From contig MU858087.1 in NCBI GenBank assembly GCA_033297075.1, positions 124,001 through 188,000 on the forward strand: DNA of 64,000 bases. The letters run 5' to 3'. Position 1 is the first letter of the stretch. The number at the start of each line of letters is the position of its first letter. The notes below the pieces were generated by a model. It was not told the DNA's origin. It saw only the letters and a program-made list of their open reading frames with translations, and searched no databases. Source of the stretch: Rhypophila decipiens (Eukaryota > Ascomycota > Sordariomycetes > Sordariales > Naviculisporaceae). The translations under genes were made by a program, and so were the position numbers. Of the stretch, positions 1 to 10,990 are shown one piece after another.

Positions 1-444
1 GCCCATATCTGCGTTGAATCTGCTGGCATTGGCCCTTTGAGTCAGTTAGTCCACAAGTACATTCTGGTATAGAGGGGCACTGAAACTGACTCTGAACAGC
101 AGATCTTGGTATCATTTTCGACAGAAGATTAGGTGGCATTGCAATAGTCGACGACGTTGCTAAGCTACTGCGACTTCGGATTTTCCGCTTTCGCCATAGA
201 AGAGAGCGGTCTTTACCGAAAAGAAGGCGGAGACGAGCGGCATTTCCCCTGGAGGCAGCCGCAGCAGCAGCAGCTGGACGGTCATCATCTTTCTCGCGCG
301 CCACAGCTCGGATCTCCGCCTCTTTCTCTTGACCAGGAATGGATCGTTGTGAAGGGCGCCTCACAGAATCAGCGGAAGGATATCGATTCGTTTCATTTAC
401 CTTTCCTAATTCCCACCCTGTCTGTTGCTGGTTCTAGCCAGACG
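1..444. other. Left-edge stretch, no gene seen
   Basis: No reading frame here resembles a known family. It includes the 3' flank of the minus-strand gene that ends at 445. An open plus-strand frame across 157-534 is compositionally unconvincing and overlaps the end of that gene. Confidence 0.4.
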
Positions 445-1191
445 TCAGTTCTGATGAAAGTAGAAGCACCAAGATGTGAAAGGCTGTCCTACATCTCTGT
501 TGCTTTGAGCGTAAATACTTGGCAGTCTCCATGATATTGAGGGAAAGCGATAACGTGTCTTGTGGATGTTATGGCTGCATTTGGCCGCCTGGGACGATTC
601 ACACATCGATGCCTTGATGTGTGAATCGTCAGGTGAGGCATTGTGGTCGTTGGGTGACAACCACTCGCCCTCATTTCCAAGACGCCCTCGTATAGACGAT
701 GGCGGTGGGTGTGAGTCGGGATACTGTAATGAGTGAACATGGGCCTCTTCAGACAGAAAGCGACTCTGTGGGGAGAATATGGCGGTTCCAACAGCGAGGG
801 GTGGATCATCACGGCTTTCTGTCTCCTTGTCACTTCCACTCCCGCTTTCAACGACGGACTTCCTTCTCCATGACTTCTTCCACCCCTTGTATGCGTTGGC
901 AGGCTGGGGCAGTGACTTGAATTCCCGTTCGGCCCAGTACCCGTCCGGGAACCACACCCACTCAAACCCCTCTTTGGCTGGGCGAGGGGGATCGAGCCCG
1001 GGTGAATGTTTATGATAGGGTGAAGTTGGGCGAAAGGCAGGTCTTGATCGCTTTCGAGAAGGTTTCTTGAATTGATAAAGTCAGATATCAGTTCGTCAAT
1101 CTCCCGAGGATGTGCTTACATCCTTTTCACCGGCACCATCCTCTTGTATGACAGAACGGCATGAAGAGGTCGAGGAAGCACTATGAGCCAT
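445..1191 (-). CDS. Unidentified basic, Ser-rich protein with a WVWFPDGYWAER motif
   Basis: I do not recognise a named family. Two exons join in phase: exon 1 at 1191-1120 (24 codons, ATG at 1191, donor GTAAGC) and exon 2 at 1065-445. The acceptor TTCAAG sits about 15 nt after a CTGAC branch site. The predicted protein is about 230 aa. The N-terminal half looks coding: a Lys/Arg-rich stretch (KPSRKRSRPAFRP), then PGLDPPRPAKEGFEW leading into VWFPDGYWAEREF, then a Lys/Trp-rich GWKKSWRRK segment. I have an impression of similar motifs in fungal proteins of unknown function but cannot name a family. The last 70 or so residues look weak, and a perfect 15-bp hairpin (593-630) lies inside them, so the true end may be earlier or may involve another intron. 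It is transcribed away from ENP1, in the same direction. Confidence 0.5.
593..630. repeat. Perfect 15-bp inverted repeat with 8-nt loop
   Basis: GACGATTCACACATC at 593-607 is the exact reverse complement of 616-630. The loop is GATGCCTT. It lies in the doubtful 3' part of the minus-strand gene 445-1191. A fungal protein gene has no obvious use for it, so it could be a structured 3' end or a chance palindrome. Confidence 0.85.
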
Positions 1192-1890
1192 GAAATGCAA
1201 TATTTGGTGCACTGGGGCAACAAAAAATGAGCATAGATCTCAGGAATCCTAAGTCAGAACGTTAGCTGGCCCGCTTGTGATAGAACTGCGTCGTAGCCAG
1301 TGCTGGACTCACAGAGGCCATTCTGAGCCTCGGACGGACGACTGTGGGATTTAGAGTTCGAGAGAACGAAGTTGATACAAGACACGAGTAACTAAGAAGG
1401 GCAAATATGCTTCGACAATGAAGGGCGAGGAATATTGAAAATCGAGGTAATATTCTAGGTCATCACCTAGGTAGGATTTTGGGGAGTGCGAGGTAGGAGA
1501 GAGAACACGATTTCTAGAGGTAGAATCAAAGACTGGCGGCGAAATGCTCGGAAGTCAAAGGACGGGTACTTCCTGTCCACTGCTGTGGGTGGCCGGCTGC
1601 CTTGCTCTTTCCCCGTCCCGTGTCACCCAAACGGCTAGGTATTCGAAGGTCCAACGCTCCAGAGTCGGTAAACTGGAAGGCAGTAACCTGGTAACCTTCT
1701 ATTTCATGAGGTGGATCCACCCCAGACCCTAAAATCCGTAAGGCGAACTGGTGGCCATCAAACACCAGAGTTTTCAAGCCGGTTCTTGGTCACGGAAAAA
1801 AACAAACCTCCAATCTCCCCATTCATAGTCATCATTATGCTGGGAGTACATGGATACAGATTAAGCAAGCAAGTCATACTTTCCTACCCA
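1192..1890. other. Spacer between ENP1 3' end and the 445-1191 gene
   Basis: 699 bp holding the 3' region of ENP1 and the upstream region of the next minus-strand gene. I see no convincing coding frame in it. A CCTAGGTAGG-type string near 1465 is a common low-complexity element. Confidence 0.5.
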
Positions 1891-3796
1891 TTAACCCATC
1901 ACCATGGTATCATCCCCATCGAACGCTGGGCCGTCCTGTTCAATAGGGTCAATAGGGACGCCTCTTCCTCTTCCCGCCAACAGTTCTCTTCTGATTTCTG
2001 GCGCAATTTTCTCATGCCCAAAGTTAAGCAGAAGATCCAAAAGAGCCTCACGTTGGTCCTCAGTAACTGCAGACGAATTTGGTTAGTCTTGACTGCCATA
2101 CTCAACTGCGTTAATCTCGCTGCGATGCCACTTACTATCGTTTCTGTAGCGCTCAGCAAAGGCAAGCAAGCATTGGTGGAAAATGACTGGCAACTGCCTC
2201 GCAGCTGCACTGCTCGTCGTGCCAGCCCTGACTTCAGCATTGGCTGTAGCTGCATATCGCAGGAAGTGGAACACCAGAGAATCGATACATTGCCATGCTA
2301 TTCAGAGCACTTGTGTCAACACGGGTGTCTGGGATGATGTCATGGCCAGCTCAACTTACGCAAGGCATATTTCTTCTCTAGGAGAACCTTGAGAAGGAAG
2401 TTGGTCGCGCTGACACATTCTGACTGTTGCGAGGCTTGCTCTGCTGCGATATCACATAATGTCTTGATGGCTGCCGCAGAGTGAAGAACAGGAATCGAGA
2501 CGCGGGTCAAGACAGCAGCAACAATCTGCGCCTCGCGTAGGGTACAGGTTCCTAGTGCGTGTTAGAATCGTCGCTTTGAAACTGAACCCGAAGACCATAT
2601 TCCGACAGGGACCATACCGGATGCCGCCAGAGGAAACAAAAACCCTAGATTGACATGAATCAGCTTTAGGTCTGATATATGGGGTTCTGGTCGTCCTCAC
2701 CCTTGAAGAAGCTGGCAGGCTTATAGAGAGCCCGCTTGAGACACTTGAAGAGATGCACGTTGAGTTTCTTGGTCTCGTGAATCTCGTCACGGACACGGTC
2801 TAATATCACCATCTCTGTGAACTTCTGTACAACGTTGGACTTTGCCGACACGAAAATCCGGGTTGCCTCATAGCTGCCCACCAAAGCTGATTAGTACGTA
2901 TTGTCAACTTTGAGGCCTATCGACTGTGGCTTACCATGCATTTGGGGTCCTAATGGATGGACAATATTAGCAACTGTACAAATAGCAGACCCCCGGATTA
3001 GGTGAAAGCTTACCATTGATCGGGCCGTGTAAGAGCCAAGTAATCCTCCCAATGGGGAATTGTTGGCAACACTTTGAACGGTTTCGGCAGGGGTCCAGAC
3101 TTGTATCGAGCGAGGATAAGTCCGATTCTATATGCGAAGGTTAGGCACAATAACACCAAGAGGACTCCAGGACTAGTTGACTCACTTGGTGTAGACCTCA
3201 ACTGCCTTCGGGGGTAACTCATAGTCTTCTTCCATCGGATGTGCTACCTCCTCCCTTGCACCAAAGTTGGCTGATTCTTTCTCGGCGATCTTGGCAAGAA
3301 TCAAGTCGGCTAGGTTCGTTCCAGACTCCTCTTCTTGTGTCCCGTCCGGGTTGCCATCCCACCCATGGGTGAGAAGCGGGTCTTGCTCTTTCGTGTTGAG
3401 GATCTGATCAAACGTTTCCATGTCGTGGACATCGACTTCAATCCCCTCTACCACCTCATCTTCGTCTCCCCAGGCCTCATCGTTCTCGAAATCATCATCT
3501 TGGTCGCTCTCCCCACCAATGCGCGAAGGATCAAAGTCGAAAGCGGTTTGAATTTTCCCAGCACTGGCGGCAGACTGAAGCTTCTCCTCCTCATCTATAA
3601 GGTCGCGACTCATGTCAAGGATCTTTCTGGACGCCTTTGCGTCGACGTAGGCTTGTCCCTCCTCATCTTCTTGTTTGGTCGCCCGCTTGGCCCGCTTGCC
3701 AGAGTTCTTGAGAACACCGGTAGCGACGATATCGTCGCTTAGAGGATTATGTCGCCTTCCACCACGAGTCGCGGTCGGTGTCGTAGCCTTCGGCAT
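1891..3796 (-). CDS. ENP1: Bystin/Enp1, 40S ribosome-biogenesis factor
   Basis: Enp1 is an essential nucleolar/nuclear factor of pre-40S particles, needed for 18S rRNA maturation and export. Eight exons join in frame: 3796-3186, 3127-3014, 2949-2935, 2873-2701, 2644-2618, 2551-2360, 2297-2136 and 2066-1891, giving about 489 aa. The N-terminal 200 residues are acidic and variable, as in the family. The conserved bystin core follows: LPKPFKVLPTIPHWED, then TRPDQW running through the micro-exon into TPNACYEATRIFVSA, then LDRVRDEIHETKKLN, ALYKPASFFKG, GTCTLREAQIV, VSIPVLHSAAA and DSLVFHFLRY. The C-terminus is RELLAGRGRGVPIDP, with TAA at 1891-1893. Two exons are only 15 and 27 nt long. It shares a 541-bp promoter region with HGH1, whose product also serves protein synthesis. 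Identity is very secure; the micro-exon borders are supported by exact restoration of family motifs. Confidence 0.95.
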
Positions 3797-4337
3797 TTTC
3801 GAGGTTTGTTGTCGTCAAGTTTCAGTCTCGACCAGAGAGTGCAGTTGCAGGGGTATAGATTGCAGGTCGAACTGAAGTATCCGTACTTTGCTTTCTTCCT
3901 GTTCCCTCTCGATGCAAGTCAGTAAATCAATTCTTGGGCAGGGCAAACACTGAAGCTTCGGGTCACTCACAGCCGGGGCTATCAAAGGCAAATACAACCG
4001 TTTCGTGGTTGGTAGATGCTTTTTGCTTGCTTCTCCGGCCACAGTCTTTTAATGCGACTTAAGTTTACCGCTTTTTTTTCCACATTCAAGTCGATTTTGG
4101 CAGGCGTAAAAAAATTGGATCCACTACTACAACCACTGTGGGATAGAATGGCTTATCTTATCTTATCGATAAGTTCCGAATGCCCCTCTATTCGATGCAA
4201 GGTAAATTTTTGGCGGGGTGAGGTTAGTGAGTTCTGATGATGCGGGGCATTTGCCAGCCTCTCAGAAAATTACTTCGGATATACCAGTTTATTCTATCAT
4301 CTCGGTTTACAACAAAAATAAGTAGAAATCATTAATA
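3797..4337. promoter_or_regulatory. Bidirectional promoter region of ENP1 and HGH1
   Basis: 541 bp separate two divergent start codons. The region holds a run of three TTATC units closing in GATAAG (4152-4173), which forms the palindrome CTTATCGATAAG at 4162-4173, a plausible cluster of GATA-factor sites. AAATTTTT at 4204-4211 resembles the yeast RRPE element of ribosome-biogenesis promoters. The function of both motifs is inferred. Confidence 0.6.
4152..4173. promoter_or_regulatory. GATA-type palindromic site cluster
   Basis: Three tandem TTATC units (GATAA on the other strand) followed by GATAAG. The last 12 bases form CTTATCGATAAG, a perfect palindrome. It sits midway between the divergent ENP1 and HGH1 starts. 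Binding by a GATA zinc-finger factor is an inference. Confidence 0.5.
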
Positions 4338-5542
4338 ATGCCTACAGAACTTGAAGAGGTAAAGAATACAGTTCACGTATGGGTGATACTTTGGACAAGA
4401 AATGCTGATGGTTTTCTAGCTTGTGGGGTTCATCGCCCATCCCAACGAGCCAATACGTCAGATCGCGACTGAGAACCTGGTGCCTTACTCGACGTCGCAG
4501 CCATCGATATTTAAGACAAACCAGCTGCTACCCATCAAGCACCTCAAATTTCTCATCCGTGACCATCCGGTAGGCACTCTCCATAGTATGGTGTGTAAAT
4601 GGGAGACTTCGTGCTAAGAATTAAAACCAACAGAAAATCGCCGAGCATGCAATCACAATACTCATCAACCTCACGGGCGATAAAGAGGTCTTGGGAAATG
4701 TCGCCTCTGACGACAGATTCCTCGGGTTTCTGTTTGCTAATCTGACAGACCCAGCTGAGCCCAATGCAAATTTACTCGCCATGCTGCTCGCCAACCTCTC
4801 CAAGTGGGAGGATTTCAAGAGTATTCTAACTCGGAAACAGCCTGCACCAAAGGGTTTGGGGTCAAATGAGCTTGTCTTGAATCAACTCATCGATCTCTTT
4901 GTCAAGGGAGCAGATGGGTCGTACAACAAGCATGCCGACTTTGACTATCTGGCATATCTCTTCGCCGATCTCGCCAAGCATGCAGAGATCCGTCAGTACT
5001 TTCTCCAGAAGCAAGAATATGACGGTGTTGTGCCCATCAACAAAATCAGGGTCTTCACGGAACATGCTTCTGATGTCAGGAGGAAAGGTGTGGCAAGTGT
5101 GATTAAGAATGTCGCCTTCGATGTCCCAGCGCATCCGGCTTTCTTGGACGAGGACCAGGTCAACATCCTACCCTATATCTTGCTCCCTATCATAGGGGGC
5201 GAGGAGTACTCTGAAGAGGAGATGATGCCTATGCTTCCGGATCTGCAGCTGCTGCCCCCGGACAAGAAGCGGGATTCAGACCCCAGGATTATCCAGACGC
5301 ACATCGAGACGCTGTTGCTCCTCACTACCACGAGGCCGGCACGCGAGCTCATGAGAGAGATCAATGTTTACCCGGTCATCAGGGAAACTCATCTGCGGGT
5401 AGAGGACGAGGAGGTCCGAGAGGCTTGCGAGCGGCTAGTCAACGTGCTCATGGCGGATGAAGAAGACGAAACTAAAAATGGGGAGGAGAAGAAGGCTATC
5501 GAGGACGTTGATGAGGACGATGAAAAGGTGGTTGAGGTATAG
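4338..5542 (+). CDS. HGH1: Hgh1, armadillo-like chaperone for eEF2
   Basis: Hgh1 (FAM203 family) is a cytosolic helical-repeat protein that, in yeast, helps fold translation elongation factor 2 together with TRiC and Hsp90. Three exons: 4338-4358 (only seven codons, MPTELEE), 4420-4569 and 4635-5542, giving about 359 aa, close to the family norm. Seen: LVGFIAHPNEPIRQIA near the start, ITILINLTGD, LLAMLLANLSKWE, a DFDYLAYLFADLAKH helix pair, a region around residues 190-200 (RRKGVASVIKNVAFD) and the C-terminal LLLLTTTRPARELMR. The last 30 residues are acidic and disordered. The ATG at 4338 is chosen because it is the only start that joins in phase to exon 2. It is divergent from ENP1. Confidence 0.93.
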
Positions 5543-6881
5543 AAGGAGACTTGAGTCTGAAATTAGAAGTGACGTTTCACAAGACTGGACGGCAGGCTCC
5601 GAAAGCACAGCCAGTCGGGTTGTGTGCCCGCCAGCATGGTAGCAATGAGATTGTGTGCATTCTCTTCGGATCCCGGATTCCATCTGCCTGATGTCGAGGT
5701 CCTGCCGCCCCTGCCTACCTCGAATATGTGACTTCCCAGTGGTTGTCCATGCAAGAAGGGCCAAGGCCTCAGGGTAAGGGGTGCGGTGACCTGTCGGAAC
5801 AGGGGCGAACACCACGTGGAAAAGTGCGTTACACGGCCATAGGGCGTAGGGCTGGAGCCACAGAGCCTCCTCATTGCCCAGCCTGATTGGCATTGTTGAG
5901 GTTGAAATAAGGATTTCATGGTCCCCTTGAGATGGACATGCCAAGGTGTCTGTGACGCCTTGGGACTTCTTGGGCAGCGCCACGGCGCCCGAGACATGAG
6001 AAGCCAAGGACAAACAAGCACCCTTGGCAGGTTGGCAATGTCAGGACTAGAATTAAGAACTTGTTGAATTGTATTGTATTGCTTGTATACAAATGTACTT
6101 GCTTACAGTAGATCTAGATCTGAAAAAGATGAGGCTTTCGAGTCCAATTTCTGACTGCTGGGTATACTCATTGATTGCGGATTCTTTACATGGCGCACTT
6201 GCGTATAAAGTGATCGTTGATAATATTTGTAGTATGAAGGTTCATACAACCTCAACATCTGGTCAGTGGAAGTTCTTCCTTGACCATATCGTAAATCTTG
6301 CAAGACGGCCAACAAGTACACATGTTGTCATATCAGCATCTGATTGGATAGATGCAGAAAGGCCGTTGGATTGCCGTGAAACTAGGCTTATTAAGGGGAT
6401 TCTGGCAAACGACCAAGACAACGACATGACAGGCAAGCAGTAGCAGCGTTCGAGAGCTCTGGGCTTCGGATTTTACCCGAAGCAACCCGTACCAAGATCA
6501 AAATTACTGCATTAACCGTGTCTCTAGTTCTGCATGTTTTAAAAGGTGAAGATTAAAGGTCTGATTTGTCAGAACCAATTTTACGTGTTCCAACCTCGCA
6601 GCCTCAGGTCCGTTGGCTCTGATCTTCCAGACGACCCGAGTGGAGTAATGCTTGGATTTCTGTAGTGTAGGTACACTTAGAATCGAGTGGTAGATATGAG
6701 GATGAGGATCGATATTATTCTCAGCAATGACCAGCCTCGTCCTGATCCCCCGTGACCGGCAAATCGAAAGGTCTCTTGTAGGGGAGCGATAGAATTGATA
6801 CAAATATCATATAACTATCAGTTACCCGGAGGACTTCGTACGGATACGGATACCGGGTCAGTGACAGTCTGGACCCCTGAA

Positions 6882-6893
6882 GGTTAGGGTTGT
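6882..6893 (+). promoter_or_regulatory. GGTTAGGGTTGT motif
   Basis: Identical 12-mer to those upstream of SEC1 and CDC73. Here it is about 1.5 kb from the nearest downstream start codon (PHO84-type), so a promoter role is less clear. Confidence 0.3.
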
Positions 6894-6963
6894 TTGTCGC
6901 GCCGGGGTGAGAATAAAGTGTGGAGGTGGCAGGCTCATCTAACGAACCACAGGCCTGGAAACG

Positions 6964-6973
6964 CACACGTGTG
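6964..6973. promoter_or_regulatory. CACACGTGTG palindrome (E-box)
   Basis: CACGTG is the core bound by Pho4 in yeast and by NUC-1 in Neurospora, which activate phosphate-transporter genes. This copy is about 1.4 kb upstream of the PHO84-type start, which is far for a fungal promoter, so the link is tentative. Confidence 0.3.
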
Positions 6974-8398
6974 GTTGTGACAAACATTCCATTCGTGGAG
7001 AGACCCTTGCTCGAGGCGGCTCCCTCACCCCTGTCAAGATCTGTGTGGCGCGGAATTAGCTGATGGCGACAGCCGCCAAGGCTGAGCCAAGACGACAGCT
7101 CCAGAAACCGGGATGTGGGCATGTCTCCGTACTTCGTACCTCGACTACCGGTATCAAACCGAAAAAATGAGAACAAAAATCATTATCTTTGGGCCCGGCA
7201 TTGATCGCGGAGTACATAGAAAGGTGATGCAGCGCTTAATTTTCCTTTTTCGGCTCACCAGTGACCTAATTCTCACCTTGGTCCCCAGGCATACCGGTGG
7301 CAACCACCCCAACCGACAACTACATTCAGGAAGTGACTTGGAGTATCCGTATTTCGACTCTTTTTGGAACGAAGGACGCTTCGAGCATGCCGAGTCTCGT
7401 CTTGCCCCAATATTGTAACCTCAGACCAAGGCCTTATCTTGAGTCGATATCGGCATTTGCTAATTAACATGAAAAACTGGTGCAAGTTGCTGACAGATTC
7501 CCCGCAGGTTGACTTGTGAATTGTAGGGGGGTACCATAGCAAGCGAGGCACGCGACACTTTGGGCTGGAACGGAACGGAATGCATGCAATGTTGCGGAAA
7601 CCGTAGGCTCGGGATGGCCTCGCGACGCCCGTTTGTTCACAAAAGTTTCCACCTGCCAAGTTTCAAAGAACCGCTTTTTGCTCCATCAGTTCATCGATAG
7701 AAAAAAATATCGTTTCTTCGCAGCTTGGCGCATAGATATGGTCGACCAGTCATATCGCAGCTCTTGCACACATGGTGCTCGTGTGCGCCAGGACTCGATG
7801 ATCAAGCAGTCGTCGAGAAAGGTACGTACCCCATCCTCGTTGCGACCAAGGCAATTTTTCCGCCCACGACCGAGAGCAGAAGGCGAGCACACGACACTCT
7901 TTGTCGAGTGTCGCTACAAGCTTTGTACAAGCAAAGCCAAGGCCGAATAAGACGCCGCTAAACCTCGGGAACTTTGAGATGTACTCCAGTTATATCTCTT
8001 GGTATTGAGGTACCTATGGTACATGCGGCGTATCAGGACCTGGCGACGGGACATCGATCTCGTAGCCGTGATAGAGTCCATGGAGAAACTTGCTCTCCAG
8101 TTCAGTTCCAATGGAAACGAAACTAGTTCTCCCCACTCGTGGGATCCTTTTGGATTCATAGTTCTGGCCCGCCAGGGTGTCGGCCAGGTTGTGAGGGGGA
8201 GGTGACCATGTTCTCTGTACTGTACCGAACATGTTCGTCTGATTCTCCAGATGAATAAGTAGGGCCATATGTCATTCCCTCTCCTGTCCTCTCTCTTGTT
8301 TCCTCTTCTCTGTGTCTCACCATCACTTTCCCACTTCTCTTCCCAACTGCTCATTCGTTACATCTCTGTCTTGAGACAATCTCAAGGCTGGATAAGCA

Positions 8399-10170
8399 AT
8401 GGCTGCAACTTCAAAGACGTCGGGTGGCAACAATGCCTACCACAACTTCCACAATGACTTCCTTCACATCAAGGATGTCAACGAGCGGAGGCGCCTCGCC
8501 CTTGCTGAGGTCGACAGGGCACCCTTTGGGTGGTATCACGTTCGTGCCGTCGTTGTCGGCGGCATTGGCTTCTTCACTGACAGCTACGACATCTTTTCGG
8601 TTTCTCTCTTGACTCTCATGCTCGGCATCGTCTACTACCCCGGTGTGGGCAAGATGCCGACCACCTCGGACACGGCCATCAAGCTCGCCACCTCTGCCGG
8701 AACTGTCGTCGGACAGCTCTTGTTCGGCACCCTTGCCGATGTTGTCGGACGGAAGCAAATGTACGGCCTGGAGCTGATCATCATCATCTTTGCTACCGTT
8801 GCCCAAGCTCTCACCTCGTCCTCGCCCTCCATCGACATCATCGGCATCATCATCTTCTGGCGTGTCATCATGGTATGTTCTAATACACTGGTCCATGAAC
8901 CCCCACCTCAATAACTGACATATCATGCCTACAGGGAGTCGGTATCGGTGGTGACTATCCCCTTTCTTCCATCATCACATCGGAATTCGCCACGACCAAA
9001 TGGCGAGGTGCCATGATGGGAGCCGTCTTTGCCATGCAAGGTCTCGGCCAGCTCGCCGCCGCCCTGGTCATGCTCTTCATCACACTGGGCTTCAAGTCCT
9101 CCCTCGAGACCGCCCCCACGCTAGCCGACTGCACGGGCGGATGCGCCGTCTCAGTCGACAAGATGTGGAGAATCCTCATCGGCTTCGGAGCCGTGCCGGG
9201 CTGCGCAGCCCTCTACTACCGCCTGACCATCCCCGAGACCCCGCGGTACACCTTCGACGTGGCCAAGGACGTGGAAAAGGGCCAGGAAGACGTAAAAGCC
9301 TTCATCAAAGGCGAGCCCGAGGGCCACCCCGACGAGATCGCCCGCATCGCCACCCAGCAGCAAGCCCAAGAGAAGATGACGGTGCCCAAAGCCAGCTGGG
9401 GCGACTTCTTCCGCCACTACTCCAAGCGCAAGAACGCCCTCCTCCTCGCGGGCACCGCCCTGTCCTGGTGCTTCCTCGACATCGCCTACTACGGCGTCTC
9501 GCTCAACAACGCCATCATCCTCGAGGTCATCGGCTACTCCACCAAGGGCGCAACATCCACCTACGAGATGCTCTACAACACGGCAGTAGGTAACATGATC
9601 ATCATCCTCGCCGGCGCCGTGCCAGGCTACTGGGTCACGGTCTTCACAGTCGACACCGTCGGCCGCAAACCCATCCAGTTCATGGGCTTCGGCATCCTCA
9701 CCGTGCTCTTTGTCGTCATGGGCTTTGCCTACTCCAAGCTCAGCCCCACCGGCTTACTGGCCATTTTCGTCCTGGCACAGTTCTTCTTTAACTTTGGCCC
9801 CAACGCCACGACTTTTATCGTCCCCGGCGAGTGCTTCCCTACGAGGTACAGGTCTACCTCGCACGGCATCTCCGCCGCCATGGGCAAAGTAGGATCCATC
9901 ATCGGCCAGGGCGCTATTGCTCCCCTGCGCACCAGGGGAGGCACACCCGCCAACCCGAGCCCGTGGATGAACCATGTGCTCCAGATCTATGCCCTCTTTA
10001 TGTTGCTCGGTATCGGGACTACCTGCTGGATTCCCGAGACTAAGCGCAAGACGCTGGAGGAGCTCTCGGGGGATGATGATTACGCTGCTGGCGGCGGTGG
10101 TGTGCTCGAGGCATCTGGTGCTGCTTCTGGTGGTGATGAGGAGAGCGGCAAGAAGGTTGCTGCTGCTTGA
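8399..10170 (+). CDS. PHO84: High-affinity phosphate/H+ symporter, Pho84 family
   Basis: A plasma-membrane MFS transporter that imports inorganic phosphate with protons. Two exons, 8399-8872 and 8935-10170 (donor GTATGT, acceptor CTACAG), give 569 aa, near the size of yeast Pho84. The chain has about 12 membrane segments. Hallmarks seen: GGIGFFTDSYDIFSV in segment 1; GTLADVVGRKQMYG, the MFS loop 2-3 signature; IGGDYPLSS just after the intron; ETPRYT before a charged central loop of about 70 residues; DTVGRKPIQ; IVPGECFPTRYRSTSHG; and PETKRKTLEEL at the end of the membrane domain. A Gly/Ala-rich tail of about 30 residues is probably cytosolic. Codon use is strongly C/G-ending, as expected of a highly expressed gene. 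The start follows a CT-rich leader. Expression is probably phosphate-controlled, by analogy. Confidence 0.93.
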
Positions 10171-10990
10171 AAGAAACCTACCTAAGTAGTAGGGGTTGAA
10201 TTCAAGACATGATGGGATTTGGGTTATTAAGGGACAATGGGAAAAAAAGGGTACATAATAATTTTGGCGTTATTTCTTTTGGGGTGTTCAATCCCTTGGT
10301 TTATATATGGGTCAACGATATCAACTTTCACATCGTACTGTTGGGTTTTGGGGCGGCAAACTGTTATTTTTTCAGCATTATACCATCATAGCCTGCATTG
10401 TTTAAAAGTGTTGTTGACAGGAACAAAGAATAAAGAGGCATCTAAGTACTCTTAATTACCTGAGGTGTGTCAGCTTCCCTTGGATCTATCTGTAAATACG
10501 TGACAGGCTTTCACACTTCTTGCTCGGCTCCTTTCACTCTGAAGAACTAAAAGTTTAGTTGGGCGGGTATTCACATCTCACTGTCCTATGAGCACAATCT
10601 ACTGGGTGAACAACTACAGTTTCGAACTCACGTAACACACTGAGCAGATATGGAGCGATTTGATGAAAATACCGACTTTAAGAATATATGCAGCTCTTTT
10701 CCAATGACGGACCTTTTCGCGTGGACAAGTTGGTAAGCCATGTGAACTGGCTCACATAATGCAGATGCGTATATCACAAGAGGGTGCAAGGAAAACATGG
10801 GGATGGTATGTAAGATAGATAAGGTATGCTGCTTATTGAAACCAGAAAAACAAAAGCAAAAAGCAGAGAATGATCATGTTTTGCAACCGATGCAAAAACA
10901 CCTACCCCATGCCAACCAATTCATGCAGAAATAAAAGAAAGTGAACATATATACATGTCGCCATCACGCTTCTTAGAATGACCCCCTTGT
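10171..10990. other. Convergent 3' spacer, no gene seen
   Basis: 820 bp between the ends of the phosphate transporter (plus) and the CSC1-type channel (minus). It is A/T-rich and probably holds both 3' UTRs. AATAAAG near 10430 and AATAAAAG near 10930 (the latter read on the wrong strand for the channel) are the only poly(A)-like strings I noticed. Confidence 0.5.

Larger units (their letters stand above)
5543..8398. other. 2.9-kb intergenic stretch, no supported gene
   Basis: It lies between HGH1 and the phosphate transporter gene. Open frames such as 5435-6013 (minus) and 6721-7176 (minus) match no family that I recognise and lack introns or motifs. The stretch holds a GGTTAGGGTTGT motif (6882-6893), an E-box palindrome (6964-6973) and, near 8270-8398, a pyrimidine-rich leader running up to the PHO84-type start codon. 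Confidence 0.5.

Noticed and set aside
5435..6013. 192-aa minus frame overlapping the HGH1 3' end
   Set aside because: Its C-terminal part is the antisense of the HGH1 acidic tail, which gives artificial Leu/Ile runs, and the rest has no motifs.
8411..8926. 171-aa minus frame over the phosphate transporter
   Set aside because: Shadow of exon 1; Asp/Gly-rich composition mirrors the hydrophobic codons of the real gene.
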